A stretch of DNA of 64,000 nt from Lumbricus terrestris (taxonomy: Eukaryota; Annelida; Clitellata; Crassiclitellata; Lumbricidae). Below are positions 1-12,300 of this stretch, piece after piece. Under the pieces are notes generated by a model. It was not told the origin of the DNA, did no database searches, and was given only the letters and a program-made list of their open reading frames with translations. Within the stretch, counting starts at the first letter, position 1; the number at the start of each line of letters is the position of its first letter. Position numbers and translations under genes: made by a program. Location of the stretch: assembly GCA_949752735.1 (NCBI GenBank), contig OX457044.1, forward strand, positions 17,321,185 through 17,385,184. The letters are read 5' to 3'.

Positions 1-412
1 TACGCGACCCGAGAAATTTGGGTTTCACGAAAATATCCACCCCCATCCAACCCCCACCCCACCCCAACCCATCCACCCCACCCTTCCACCCCAAACCCCT
101 CCCACCCCATTCCACCCCCACCCCATCCACCCCAACCCCTTCCACCCACCCCTTTCCATCCCACCCCCACTTCATCTCCCTGCATCCCAGCCCCTCCAAC
201 CCCCACCCCCACACTCACCCACCCCAAACCCCACCCCTCGACCCCCACGCCATCCCACCCCACTCCTCATCCTCATCCCCATCCACCTCCACCACACCCC
301 CTCCCCGACCCCTCCACCCCACCCCTCGACACCACATCTCGCCAACCCCCAACTCCACCCCTCCACCCTCTACCATCCCACCCCTCCCTCACCCCGCCTC
401 TCCCTGTAAGCG
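1..412. repeat. C-rich low-complexity tract
   Basis: The plus strand is a run of degenerate CCCCACCCCATCC units with almost no G. It is simple-sequence DNA with no splice or coding signal. The proline-rich reading frames across it are by-products of composition. Confidence 0.85.
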
Positions 413-1065
413 ACCCGTGAAATCCGTAAAGGCAAAAGAGCTTAAACACCTTTAAAACGGCGAAAATGACGGCTTTTATACGTTGCAAGCGAATGAAAAT
501 TTATAGCGAAAATTAGTGTTTTTTACCCCCCAGCACCCTGGCCCCAATGGTGGTAGAGATTTGCCAACCACTGATCCGGCCGGGGGGGTTCTAATGGACC
601 TCTATCTAGGAAAAAAATCAAATCAATGGCTGCGTTTTTTTGAAAAAATTTGGGGGTTTCGCCCTCCACCCTGGCCCCCATGGTGGTAGAGAATCGCCAA
701 CCCCTCGCCTTTGCGTCTCGTGCCGAGACCTACACAGTAGTGAAGGTTTGGAGTGAAAAGCTCAAAAACTGTGAGCGTGCATTCTGGACAAAGTCACATA
801 CAAACATACATACAAACATAGTCACATCCTTCCTTATAGATATAGATAAATTTTATATAGTCTATATACATAATATATATAGGCCTATATAGCCGATGTT
901 AATTACGAGCTGTCAGTAAGAATTAGACTAGTAGGGTAGGTTATACGTACTATATTATAGACCGCCTACCTACAATTGTTTTTTAAATTCGAAATTAGAT
1001 AAATTTTAGTAACTAATTAATCAGAATTAGCTAGGCCTACAAAGTTAAGTAGGCCATAGGTTATA
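413..1065. other. Gene-free stretch with a duplicated motif
   Basis: No gene is seen. A motif reading CACCCTGGCCCC-ATGGTGG occurs near 534-560 and again near 665-692, each followed by related sequence, so this is probably an old interspersed or tandem repeat. The last 150 bases are AT-rich and carry TAGGCCTA-type words. Confidence 0.5.
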
Positions 1066-1073
1066 GGACTATA

Positions 1074-1432
1074 CAGGGGCGGATCCAGAGGGGGCCAATC
1101 CGGCCATGGCCCCCCATTTAAAAATTGCATGGGACGTGGCCCCCCATTTGGTTTCAACAAGCCATTAAATAAATGTAGTGGGAGAGAAAAACAGGACATC
1201 AGGCCCTCCCCTATTAAAAAATCGCACGGGACTTGGCCCCCCCGTCGATTCAGCGGCGGATGTTTCCCGAAAATTTGGTCGATGACTAAAAAAAAAAGGT
1301 CATCAGTTTTTTCGGCGGATGAAATGGTCCTTTTTTCCGGAAAATTTTGTCGATGACTAAAAAATTTTTCTCCTATCTCACAAGACCAAAAAATTTGGCC
1401 CTCCCCTTCGAAAATTCCTGTGTCCGCCCTTG
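1074..1432. mobile_element. hAT-like MITE, family 1, copy a
   Basis: The 359-bp element starts CAGGGGCGGATCCAG and ends with the near-inverse CTGTGTCCGCCCTTG. It is flanked on both sides by the identical 8-bp target duplication GGACTATA (1066-1073 and 1433-1440). Eight-bp duplications and CAGGG-type ends are typical of hAT transposons. The inside has no coding capacity but carries repeated GATGACTAAAAA and CGGCGGATGAAA blocks. Related copies lie at 30467-30809 (with its own duplication) and about 42117-42393 (truncated). Confidence 0.9.
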
Positions 1433-1440
1433 GGACTATA

Positions 1441-2677
1441 TGATCAGCTAATTATATAGTTTATGATTAATGATTACCCATCTGTGCATAACCTATTAGC
1501 CTACGTAACTATAGGCCTATAATTTATAGCCGTATCGCAAACTAATTATTCTAAATGCTGAAGGGCTCATTTGGATCTGTATTAATTTAGTCGATCTAGA
1601 CCTGCATTGTTATATTAGTAGGCTAAGCCTATGCCTGCATGGAACCGTAGGCCTATACGGTTCATCTTATATATAGGGCCTATACGTCTACATCCTGCCT
1701 ATAGTAATTTGTTTTTCATTAATAATTATTAGTTAGGTTAAGCTTATAGCTACCCATCAGTTATTAGCCTACTGCCATTAGTGCAAACATTATTAGGTCT
1801 AGGCATAGCCTAATTGCTGAAAGGCGTATAATTAATTAATGGATCTTAACCAGCTGGAACCGTATTTAGACCTATTCAATGTCCTGCCAAGCACTTTTGT
1901 GTGACTATAATTATAGGCTCCTAGCTGTGAATTAACTGATTCCCACGACTGCTCTTTTGAAATCTTGAGGTTAATTGCGATTATATAGGCCCTAATTATA
2001 ATTAGCCTAGACTCTGAAACAATTAACAACGTTAATTAAGACGTCCATTCAAACGTGTGACCAGTTAAGGATCTTTATCGAAGGAACTCGCTGAAAAATG
2101 AACTGGGTCGATGACGTAAATTACAGTCGCTATAAAAATGCGAACTTTAAACCACAGGCCTACAATGATATTATTATATAACAGGTCGTTGCTACCGAAC
2201 AGCTGCTCGAGTCAGCGCAAATAAAATAGCAGTTTATCGTCTTTGTATTTGTCTCGTAATAAAAGATTAAACATTAGTTTACGAGACTGAAACTTTGCGG
2301 TAGACTTGTAGTATTGTAAAAGCTTTGCTTCAATCGATGCTTTCTACCGTTGTGATGATATTAGTTAGCGTGTTATAATAATTATAATTTCGCAAGGGTT
2401 GACCAGGGCCTGACAACTTAAAATCTAGATTCCGTAATCCATGATCATCGGTTTGCGCGTCGGTTCGGCCCTGGCTAAAGACCGTGCGGGTCCAAAGATC
2501 AAAATCCAATTCAAAATCTCATATTTATCTGATTTGTCTGGTCAATAAATGGGCTGAGTCTGTCGTGCCTTGCACCTTAACTCAACTCAGAAACAAGAGA
2601 GCAGTAGTCGCATATTCTTTAGTTTGAGGTTCGTTTCAGTCTTCATCTGAACAACATTCGACTAACAACATTCGATT
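1441..2677. other. 5' flank and putative promoter/5'UTR of the catalase gene
   Basis: No ORF of note. It holds many AGGCCTA words up to about 2000, then becomes more mixed towards the catalase start. A CTATAAAAAT sequence lies near 2130, but at about 550 bp from the ATG it is not a convincing TATA box for this gene. The leader just before the ATG (about 2580-2677) has no upstream ATG in a strong context. The transcription start cannot be fixed from sequence alone. Confidence 0.4.
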
Positions 2678-2734
2678 ATGGCGGCAAGAGATAAGGCAAC
2701 GGATCAGCTCAGCGATTACAAGAAGTCGAAAACG
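2678..2734 (+). CDS. CAT: Catalase exon 1 (residues 1-19)
   Basis: Starts [16 protein letters not shown], the variable N-terminal arm. The donor is ACG|GTAACT, phase 0. The start ATG is the only one in frame with the downstream domain. Confidence 0.93.
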
Positions 2735-5700
2735 GTAACTATGTCTTAACATACAAGTTTAATGTTCGTGCTCAGTTTGTGCCTTTGTGGATATTCGCCA
2801 TAGAAAGCCGCGAGTCAGCTAGTGCTACGTAAGAATTTGCGTTTCATGCTGGTAGGTAAGTTATTCTGATGGCTGTGCAAGTTAAGCCCTGAGAGTGAGG
2901 GACAATTTAGTATCCCTAAGTATCAACTTTAATTCTCAGTTGCAAACCGCACTCTTTACGCGCTCTTGTGCAAGACTTGTTTTGTTAAAGCGCGGTATAA
3001 ATGACTAATTGTATTGTATTGTATTGTTACAAACGACATTATACACGAGCATACATGTACATTCAAAGACAAGATTAATCAGAATATAGCACACGAATAA
3101 GAAACGTTCTACGCATTTGATCGTCAGCCGAAGGGAGATTTCTGCCGTGTTCCCTTGGTGGAAGGGAGTAGTAGTACTTTATTTGTGGCAAACTTTGTGC
3201 TCAGAGTTGAGCACAATCTCAGCAAAAAGTGCCCTGTCTGTTCTTGAGCATGGCTGCTCAAAGATGGGTATCCTCAGGGACATATCCTAGCCGACAGTCT
3301 GTTTAATACAGCTTGCAGCCTTCTTCAGCCACAAATACCAACAATTCCCAACATGAAGATGAAGAGTAAAGCAAACCGACCACAAGTGTGAATCTCACAG
3401 TGCTCATCATGCAATCCTAATCCATACAGTACATGAGACGATAAAACCATAATGGCATATTGACTCATTGAACCTGCTGAAGATCTATATAATTATCTAT
3501 TTATCTGAGGAATTTGTATAGCACCCCTTTAGGATAACTATTCAGAGGTGCTCCCGGCCCAGGCAATAGTAGTTTATAAACAGAGTTGGACAAGTCCTAA
3601 GGAAGGAAACGCAGGTCAAAAAGGGAGGCTATTCAATCAATCAATCGTAATTTATATAACGCCCCTTCAAGGTACCTACTCAGAGGCGCTCTCGACCGAG
3701 ATCAAGCGGAAAAAAACCCAGTCTTCAACAGTTTGTGAAATTGAGAACAGCTTGGGAGGTGTCGCATAGTCAAGGGAAGTTCATTCCAGGTTGTTGGACC
3801 AACCACAGAAAATGGACGCCTCTGCATTGTTGAAGAGCGAGTGAAAGGAACCATTAAGTCACCATGGACATCAGAGCGCAGTGCGCGGCGGCCTATGCAA
3901 GTGGAAAGGGGATGCAAAGCTCACACAGATAAGAGGGTGCCCAGCCTGATAAGCATCGCCACACCAAAGATGCAATCCTAAATGAGATGCGCTGTGGGAA
4001 AGAAAGCCAGTGCCTCACGCATATATTGGGACACGCGGTCGTACTTGGTGAACCCCAATAATATTCCAAACAGATGGATCCATAATCAAGAAAGCCCTAT
4101 TCTGTCTGATGGCTGTGCAAGTTAAGCCCTGAGTGTGAGGGACTATAATATTATTTGCTTGTGATTGCTACAATTAGGCTGCATGAATTATTATCTCTTG
4201 TGCTTTCTCAGTTCATTTTAGGGTATTTTTAAGTATCATTAGGTGTTATATTTAGGTATAGTTTTTATATAATCAATGACCTAAGTATCGTTTCTTTTCC
4301 GCAGTTATTTTCGACTTTATGGGTAGAACATTGAGCGTCTAATTGTGTATAATAAAGAACACACTTGCTTACTTAACAGACTTTATTCATCTATGCAAGC
4401 ACCAGAAAATTCAAAAATGTGTATAAGAGTGTCCCATGAAGAAATATTACCAACATAAATTTTCACCATAATTGGCCCTAGTGTCACGTAACTTATGAAG
4501 CTATAAATAGCTTTTTAATTTTCTACTCAGGACTAGGTTATCCGTAGAGACAAACAATCACAAGAAAAATCTGTGTACCCACTGCTTCCATATGTTGACT
4601 TATGGTTCCAATATGGCCCAAAGACGGGGAAACCTATTCGCACATTTTCTCACTGTCTTTGTCGGGTGACGTTTGCTTACTAAGGTTAATAGCTACTTTC
4701 ACATGTGATCCATGTGGACCATCATCAGAAATTTTTTAACAGCTTTCATCTGTTGCCCATTGAGTATCAAAGTGGCTCAAACATAAGACACCCTATGTCC
4801 ACATCTTTTCTCATAAATATCAGGCAACTTGCCAGACAAATGTTTTTATCGGTTTTTATAAAGTTCCTTTGACACCAGCTCAAAATTTGATGGATCATAT
4901 TAAAACCAGAAGAAGGCTGTGGTAGGTATGAAAGTTGAAAAGATGAGCCTAAAATGTGTTTGACCAGCAACCAAGAAATCCCAAACCAAATTTGTTCGTG
5001 TATGTGTTTCATTGATCAGCAATTGTGTCTTGGCTGATCAAAATATTTCTTTTTGTGAAGTCAGAAACTGTATCCTATGGAATATATAATGCCAGTGAAA
5101 TGTTTTCATTCAAGCCGTTGTTCTTTGCAATGTACAGACTCCTCCTGACCAGGTGACAACATCGCTGGGTGCTCCGATTGGAACCAAAAATGCCATTAAG
5201 ACGGTTGGTCCACGAGGTCAAGTCCTCATGGAGGACTTCAACTACATGGACGAAATGGCGCACTTCCATCGAGAGCGAATTCCGGAACGTGTCGTCCACG
5301 CCAAAGGAGCAGGTTGGCTGACCTCTGTCTCAGTAATTTCACCGTGATGAAAAAAACGGGCTGCATCAGCATGTGTGGATGAATTGGTAGAATTGACGGC
5401 GATGTCTTGGGTAGATTTTAGAAACGTTGAACAGACAGACATCTTTTTCTAAGTTTCCCAAACTACTTGGGTTACTTTGGCGATGAAAAATTGTTCTGAA
5501 TGACATGTTGATTGTGATTTTTTGCATCTCTACCATCTGTCTCTGTTAATGATATACTGTTAGCCTTTTATGGCAATTGTTTTTCTTTTTTGCGCTATGC
5601 TCTTTCTACACAAAATGCTATGAGAACGGAGACGTTTTTAGGACAGGAGCAGTTTTAATAACCATGCCTTTGGTAGTCTGTGAACAAGCTTCTTGCTGAT

Positions 5701-8700
5701 AGCTGAGGGCACTGTGTCATAGGTCAACACTTATTTTGCCACAAATCATAGGCAGATGTTTGGGGACTTGGAGGGGTGGGCAGGGTAATGTGGACTTGGG
5801 GCGGGGTGGGGAAAAGTGGAGTAAGGCGGGAGAAGGGGTGGGTTGAGGTGGGATGCGTCCAGAGTGGTGTTGTAGTGGGGCCGGTGTGAAACCAAAGTGG
5901 CCCAATTTTTTCATGAATATCACATGTTGAGTGTTTCATGGGGTGTTGAGGGGTGGGGAATGTGGCAGGGTGGGCCAGTAAGCGAGACGGAGGGTTGGAA
6001 GAATAACCAAAATTTCTCCAGTCTAGTGGGGCTGTTTGTGAGCGAGATGGGGTTTGGGCGTGGTGGGGTGAGGTAGAGTGGGATGGGTTTGGTGGAATTC
6101 GGGAATGGTGGTGGTGCGGTGGGACTGGTGTGAAAGCAAAGTGAAAATTATTTTATGAGTTTCATAATTATGTTGAGCATTTTACTGGATTTGCAGGGTG
6201 GAATGGCTTGGGTGGGCCAGAGTTGTGGGGAAGTTAGGTTAGGGTTGGAGGTTGTGGCATAGATTTGGAGAGAGACGGATGGCAAAGTGAGGAGGAGGGT
6301 TGGACAAACAACTAAGTTACTCCAGACGGGTTGGGCTCTAAGTTGCAAGGTGGGGGAGGTGTAGCGGGAAATGGGGATGAGGCCGGGAATGGGGGAGATT
6401 TTGTGGGATGCAACCAGAGTAGTGATGAAGTGGAACTGGTGTGAAAACAAAGAAACATTATATTTTATGAATTTCATATGTTGAGCATTTTACATGGTGG
6501 GCAGGGTGGATGGGTGGGGAAGGGTGGGGTGGAGTGGACTAGAATTGGGGTAGGGTTTGACGGCTGTGGTATGTGGTTAGACAGGGCCGTGTGGGGGGAA
6601 AGTGAAGAGGAGAGTTCGAGGAACAACTAAATTACTCCAGACGGGTTGGGTGTATGGGATGAGTTGGGGCGGAGAGGTGGTCAGTGTGGTGCGAATGGGG
6701 GTGAGGCTGGGGATGTGTAGGCTTGATGGGATGCAGCTGGTTTGATGTTTGAGGTGGAACCAGTGTGAAAACAAAGTGAAACATTATTTTTTTCATGAAT
6801 TTCATAAGTTGATAGTTTTGCGTCTTTGGCTTGGCGTAGCAGTAATAAGGTAATAATAGTCGTGGCGGTCAATGTGTTAACATCTGTTGCCAGGCCAATT
6901 ATAAACACCATATACCATAGTCTGTCTGCCTGCCTGACCTCTAACTGCACTTGAGTGACTTGTTTATTGTCGTGCATGTCACATCAGCATGAACTTAACA
7001 ATGTTGTACAATATATTATGAATACGGACAAATAACAACAAGACTACGATTAATGCAGGTCAATGAGACAGTCATATTGACCCACTAAAATTACTACGTT
7101 CTTAAAGTTAATTCAAAGCATCAGGAATGCGCAGTGAGACATTGAGTCGCAAGTACAGATTATGGAAAATTTTAAACTGGTTCATGTAACCTGTAACTGA
7201 ACTTGGCCTTGGCTGCGTCATAATTCTTGCTTTACCAAGGCACTGAATAAGACAGCTCCATAGCTTAATATTTGTGGCACCATAGAAATCTTGAGTTTGC
7301 AGTTGCAAAATCATTTCACTTCAACTTTTCTGCCTCTCTAAAGATCCGCAATCATCTTACAGATCTTGAAGTGTTTATTGCATTACATTTAAGTCTCTAA
7401 TTATGTTCTCTGGCAGAGGTTTTGGAAAGTTGAGTTGTGTAATTGTGCACGGAATTGTCCTTAAACTTGTGTTTTAGGTGCCCATGGCTACTTTGAGGTA
7501 ACACACGACATCACCAAGTACTGCAAAGCGAAGATCTTCGAAAAAATTGGAAAGAAGACGCCCATGTTTGCAAGATTCTCCACTGTTGGTAATGATATTT
7601 TTGCCGTCTTCTATCATTCAGATCTATTAAAGATAGATTGATAGGTGTATCTTAAAGAAATATGTAACTGAGCAATGTAGTTTCTATTAAGTCATTCAGG
7701 ATGTTTGAAACAGTGCTACTAGCATTAACAATTATGATGATTTTAACAATTAAAATTTGTGTGGTGATGTAACACAGCCATGCTTGTTATAAGGGCACCT
7801 CGCCTACAACTGACAGCAGGATAGGTGGAACAGAAGGTTTGGACGGAAGTTCTTACCTGGCAGAGGTTTGAACCCCTGACATCTTGATTGACACTCTAGC
7901 ATGCCAGCCACTGCACTATTGTGGGGCGTGGTGGTGTAGTGGTATGTTCGTTGCCTTGCAGCCGACGGGTTGACTGTTCGAAACCACCTCAAGCCACCTC
8001 GTAGGGACCTTGAACAAGTCCTTCACTCGCAATTGCTCAGGAAGAAATGTTATTGCTTGTTTAATGCATACTTGTGACAAACAGTCCCTAGATTTTACCT
8101 ATCTTTTTGGATCACCTGAACTTGGAAATCTTAAAAATGGTGAACATTGCACTTTATCCACATAGACATGGGCGGAGTTTGGTTTCCGTTCTTTTGGTTT
8201 CCGTTCTTGGAGGGGCTAAAGCCTTCTTGGGGATAAGCCCAGGAAAAGATACAATTTACACGGTCCAAAAAAAATGAATTTGGGTCTTCTTGGGGGTGGG
8301 GTTTAGCCCCCCTAGCCCCTGATAAACTCCGCCCATGCACATAGGCACATAGCACAACAGTTGTCATTTGCTGAGGTAAAACAATGAATTCGTTTTCTGA
8401 TTGTTGAAAATTGCGATGGTAGGTGGGGAGAAAGGTTCTGCTGACACGGCTCGGGATCCACGTGGATTTGCGTTGAAGTTCTACACAGAGGAGGGCAACT
8501 GGGATCTTACTGGAAACAACGTTCCAATCTTCTTCATTCGGGATCCGATGCTTGTAAGCAAGATAATGTGTATGATCTTAATCTATTGTTGATTGTTCTG
8601 GATTTTGCTGGGGACAACTGTTTGCTGTGAGTTACATGACTGGATGACATTTTTCAGATGATGTGATACATAGAGATGGAATACTAGCTAGCTTTGTGCT

Positions 8701-9331
8701 TAGACTTGGTAATTAGTTGGTTTTCTTAGTGTAGAATTGTTCAAATTTGATGTACAAGCAAAAGAAAGACATTTTTGGAATCAGGAAACAAAGCTGATCA
8801 AAACCTGATATATGAACATCCTGAGAAAAAGAAAAAAATTATTCGACTTTTTCAGCTCAGAGTTCACTCCACCTCAACTCAAACGATTTTGAGGAAAGCT
8901 CCCACTCGACCACCTCCGAATTGGCTGAAAATTTAACCACACGTTGCAACATGCATTGGATATTGAAGTTCAAAATATTGTTGAAATACTTTAATTGCTT
9001 TCCAGGATATCATAGCTTTCATAACACCCCAACCTCCAAAAGCATTTCGCAAAACTTCGAGATCTCAACTTGTCAAGGTTCAACATCCCCAGAACTGTTA
9101 TATGAATTTATATTATTTTATTTACATGTGTACAGTTTCTTTCATAGATTTCAAAACTATAATTATTTTTAGTGTGTGTCTAGTATTTTTAGTTATATTA
9201 ATTGTTAAAGGTGCCTTCATATTCAGTTTATATTTAGATTCTCAACATTCAGCGAACAGTAAGCTTATCTCAATAATATATATATATATTATCTGATATA
9301 CATATATGTATCAGATACTACATATATAGTA

Positions 9332-9385
<54 letters not shown>

Positions 9386-12300
9386 CAGGCACAATTAATG
9401 CTTCGATGGGGTTTTGTTTTCACAAGTTAACAGTGTCAACAATGTTTTTTACTGAGTGTAGCAGTCATGGATGGTTTTTCTCAGACTTGTTACCCATATA
9501 ATAATTATTAGCATCAAAATTTTGCGTCCAATGTTATTAATGGCGTTTCTACACACATCATCATATATTTTGACTTTTTTAAGTGCATAAAAAAGTGCTA
9601 AAATGAATATTCAGTGGTTGAGATCTCCCATACTGAATTTTTCCATCTTGTACTAGTGCACTATTACTGCATGCTAGTGCTAAACAAAGAGCACATTGCA
9701 ATGGAACACAGCATATTTCATCATGTTTCTGTCAAGTCTGCTGATAGCTTGACTTGGCCAAGATATACTCATCGTGTAATTGACAAGTATATCTTCTTCG
9801 TCTGACTGGTCAGTTATCAATCTAGTGTTCTACTTTAGGTCATAATATTCCTACCACACACATAGCTGGTTGACAAATAGCCATTTGTATGTTGTTCACC
9901 TGAAGAAAGACATGTTTAGAATCAGGAAAAAATTATAATAAACCTGACATGCTAAAAATCCTGGAGAAAAAGAAAAATGAGTACATTGAATTCTGCAATT
10001 TTGTTTCCTTACAATTAGGCCTACCCATTTTCACATTATCTGTAATCTCAGAAATAGCCAAGTTCAGATACTATATGTCTGCTGCAATTTATATATTAAT
10101 TAAATAATTGAATGGCCAATCATCATCCACCCTGGCTTTGGACTGGCAGTGTTAACTAACACATTAGTGTTATTGCTAGCAGTGGCTGAATTAATCATCT
10201 TTTCACTCTTCAGATTCTCTATTTTTACATTTCATCCTGTGTTTGATTTATTATTATTAAATGTTTTTAAAATTTTAAAACCATAATCATATATTCTTTG
10301 CCTTTTGAGTTGACTCATTCAAGCTAATCTTATGGAGAAAATTTTCCATCAAATCAACACAAAGCTGTGCAAGTGTGCCTAGAAGAGTACTGGTAACTTT
10401 CTAACATCTAGGTTACACCTCCTGGTTATGCCTCCGTTCTTTATTTAGGCAATCACCACAACAGCATACTCCTTGAAAAGTTGCTCCTTTGCAATGTTAA
10501 ATAAAAGCATCTGATACAGGTGGCAATAATTAGAGTGTACATGAGTTTTTGGTAAAGACTAAAGAGTTGCTCAATTGCTGTGTTCAGTTCAGTGCAATCA
10601 CTAGTCCTATCATACATGTTAATGGCAAACCATTCTAAAACTGACATCTATGACAAATTATGCACTGCTTTATCGATATCATCTGTGACTTCACATAGAT
10701 TCACCAATGCTTCAGTGACCACTGGATACTAATCCAGGCTTTGCCGGCTGCAGCTGCCTTTTCTGGCAAACTTGTTACTGTGTCACCTTGTGTAAAACAG
10801 TGGAAGACTTGCAGCAATTACCACTTATCAGCATTCACACAAGAGTACTGGTAATTTAACAAATCATGAACTGCAATCAGGCGACTACATCGACATCATA
10901 GTTAATTTGGTCCAGTGCTATAACTAAAATTTTATGAAGAGTTAAACGAGCATTTCGTCAATGACTGACAACAGGCAGATCTGGAAAGTTTTCTAGCAAA
11001 TGATTCTTAAGTCGAGTAACATTAAGGTCTACTTGTCAGAAAATACATTGACACTATGTTGCTACAGTAACAGTTGATTCGCATAAAGTTGGCTAAGTTC
11101 AGCAAGTCTGAATACTGGAGGCAAAATCTTGTTGGCTCTGGCTTCTTCCAAATACATAAAGCTAATGCGACCTTTTGCATCAACATCGATAGTCATGCAT
11201 TTTCAGAATCAATCTCGACCCACTTTTAACAACAAGAACCAATTCTTGTAAATGCACTGCAGAAAACAGACATGCAGGTGCAATGCCATGGTAAACGGAC
11301 ATTATCCCCTGGACACTATCTCCCTAGGACAAAAGCTCCTGGACATAATCTCCCCAGGGAAGGACATTATCACCCCAGTCTATGAATCCTAAAATTTTGT
11401 ATGAGGGGGAAAATGTCCAGGGGATAATGTCCTGCAACCAAATGCCATTCATTCTCATCCAAGCGGTTCCAAACTGTCCAGCAGGTAGCAAATCGCCTAT
11501 TTCAATGAAACCTGTAAGAACATTTTCAAGGTTGATATACCCAGAGCCAATGTTTTTCTTTTAGAATTAACGGGTCACATGGTTGGGTATGTCAGTATGT
11601 ATGTATTTTCGTTTCTTTCCACACAAAGAACAACAAGCAAAACGCTGTTGGTGTACATTGACAAAATTAGCATTGCTACTTAGAACTTATTGTTGAGCAT
11701 GATAGTATATGATCTTATATAACATTCTTGGGATAAGTTCATAGTCGTTTCTTCTGGGAGGGTTGAAATTGTGAGCCATTCGCCAAAGTTATACAATGGA
11801 TCTCGCTGCAGTGGGTAGAGGTCACGAATGACATGGAAGTTCCCTAAACAGCTTTAAAAGGCACGGGCTCATAGCATAAGGATGTAAGTAGCCAGCTCAT
11901 CTAGACCTGTCCATGAAGACATAGGCGGAGACATGGGGGGGGAGGGGACGGTCCCCTCCAAAGTGTGTGGTGGATGGGATGGGGATGCTTATATCCCCAA
12001 TATTTCAGAAATATCATTCTAAATTTCTACAGTGCTATCCACTGTTTATTCATAATGAGCAATTTTGTTAAGATGACAGCTTCAAATGTTACTATTACAG
12101 TTTGAAAATTGAACATTTTTAAACAATGGGAGGGAACATTCATTGAAGTCTTAAACCATGTTTCTGAGCTCTGAAATCATGAATAATTAATTTCGTGAAG
12201 ATGACAGTTTAAAAAGCTACGGCTACAACGTGTAAATCCAAAAATTCTTACACAATTGGGATGTGACACTCTGAAGTCTTAAACCATGACTAATTTTTAT

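Noticed and set aside
18..455. Proline-rich 145-codon frame
   Set aside because: C-rich low-complexity DNA is open in any frame; no start context, splice or homology support.
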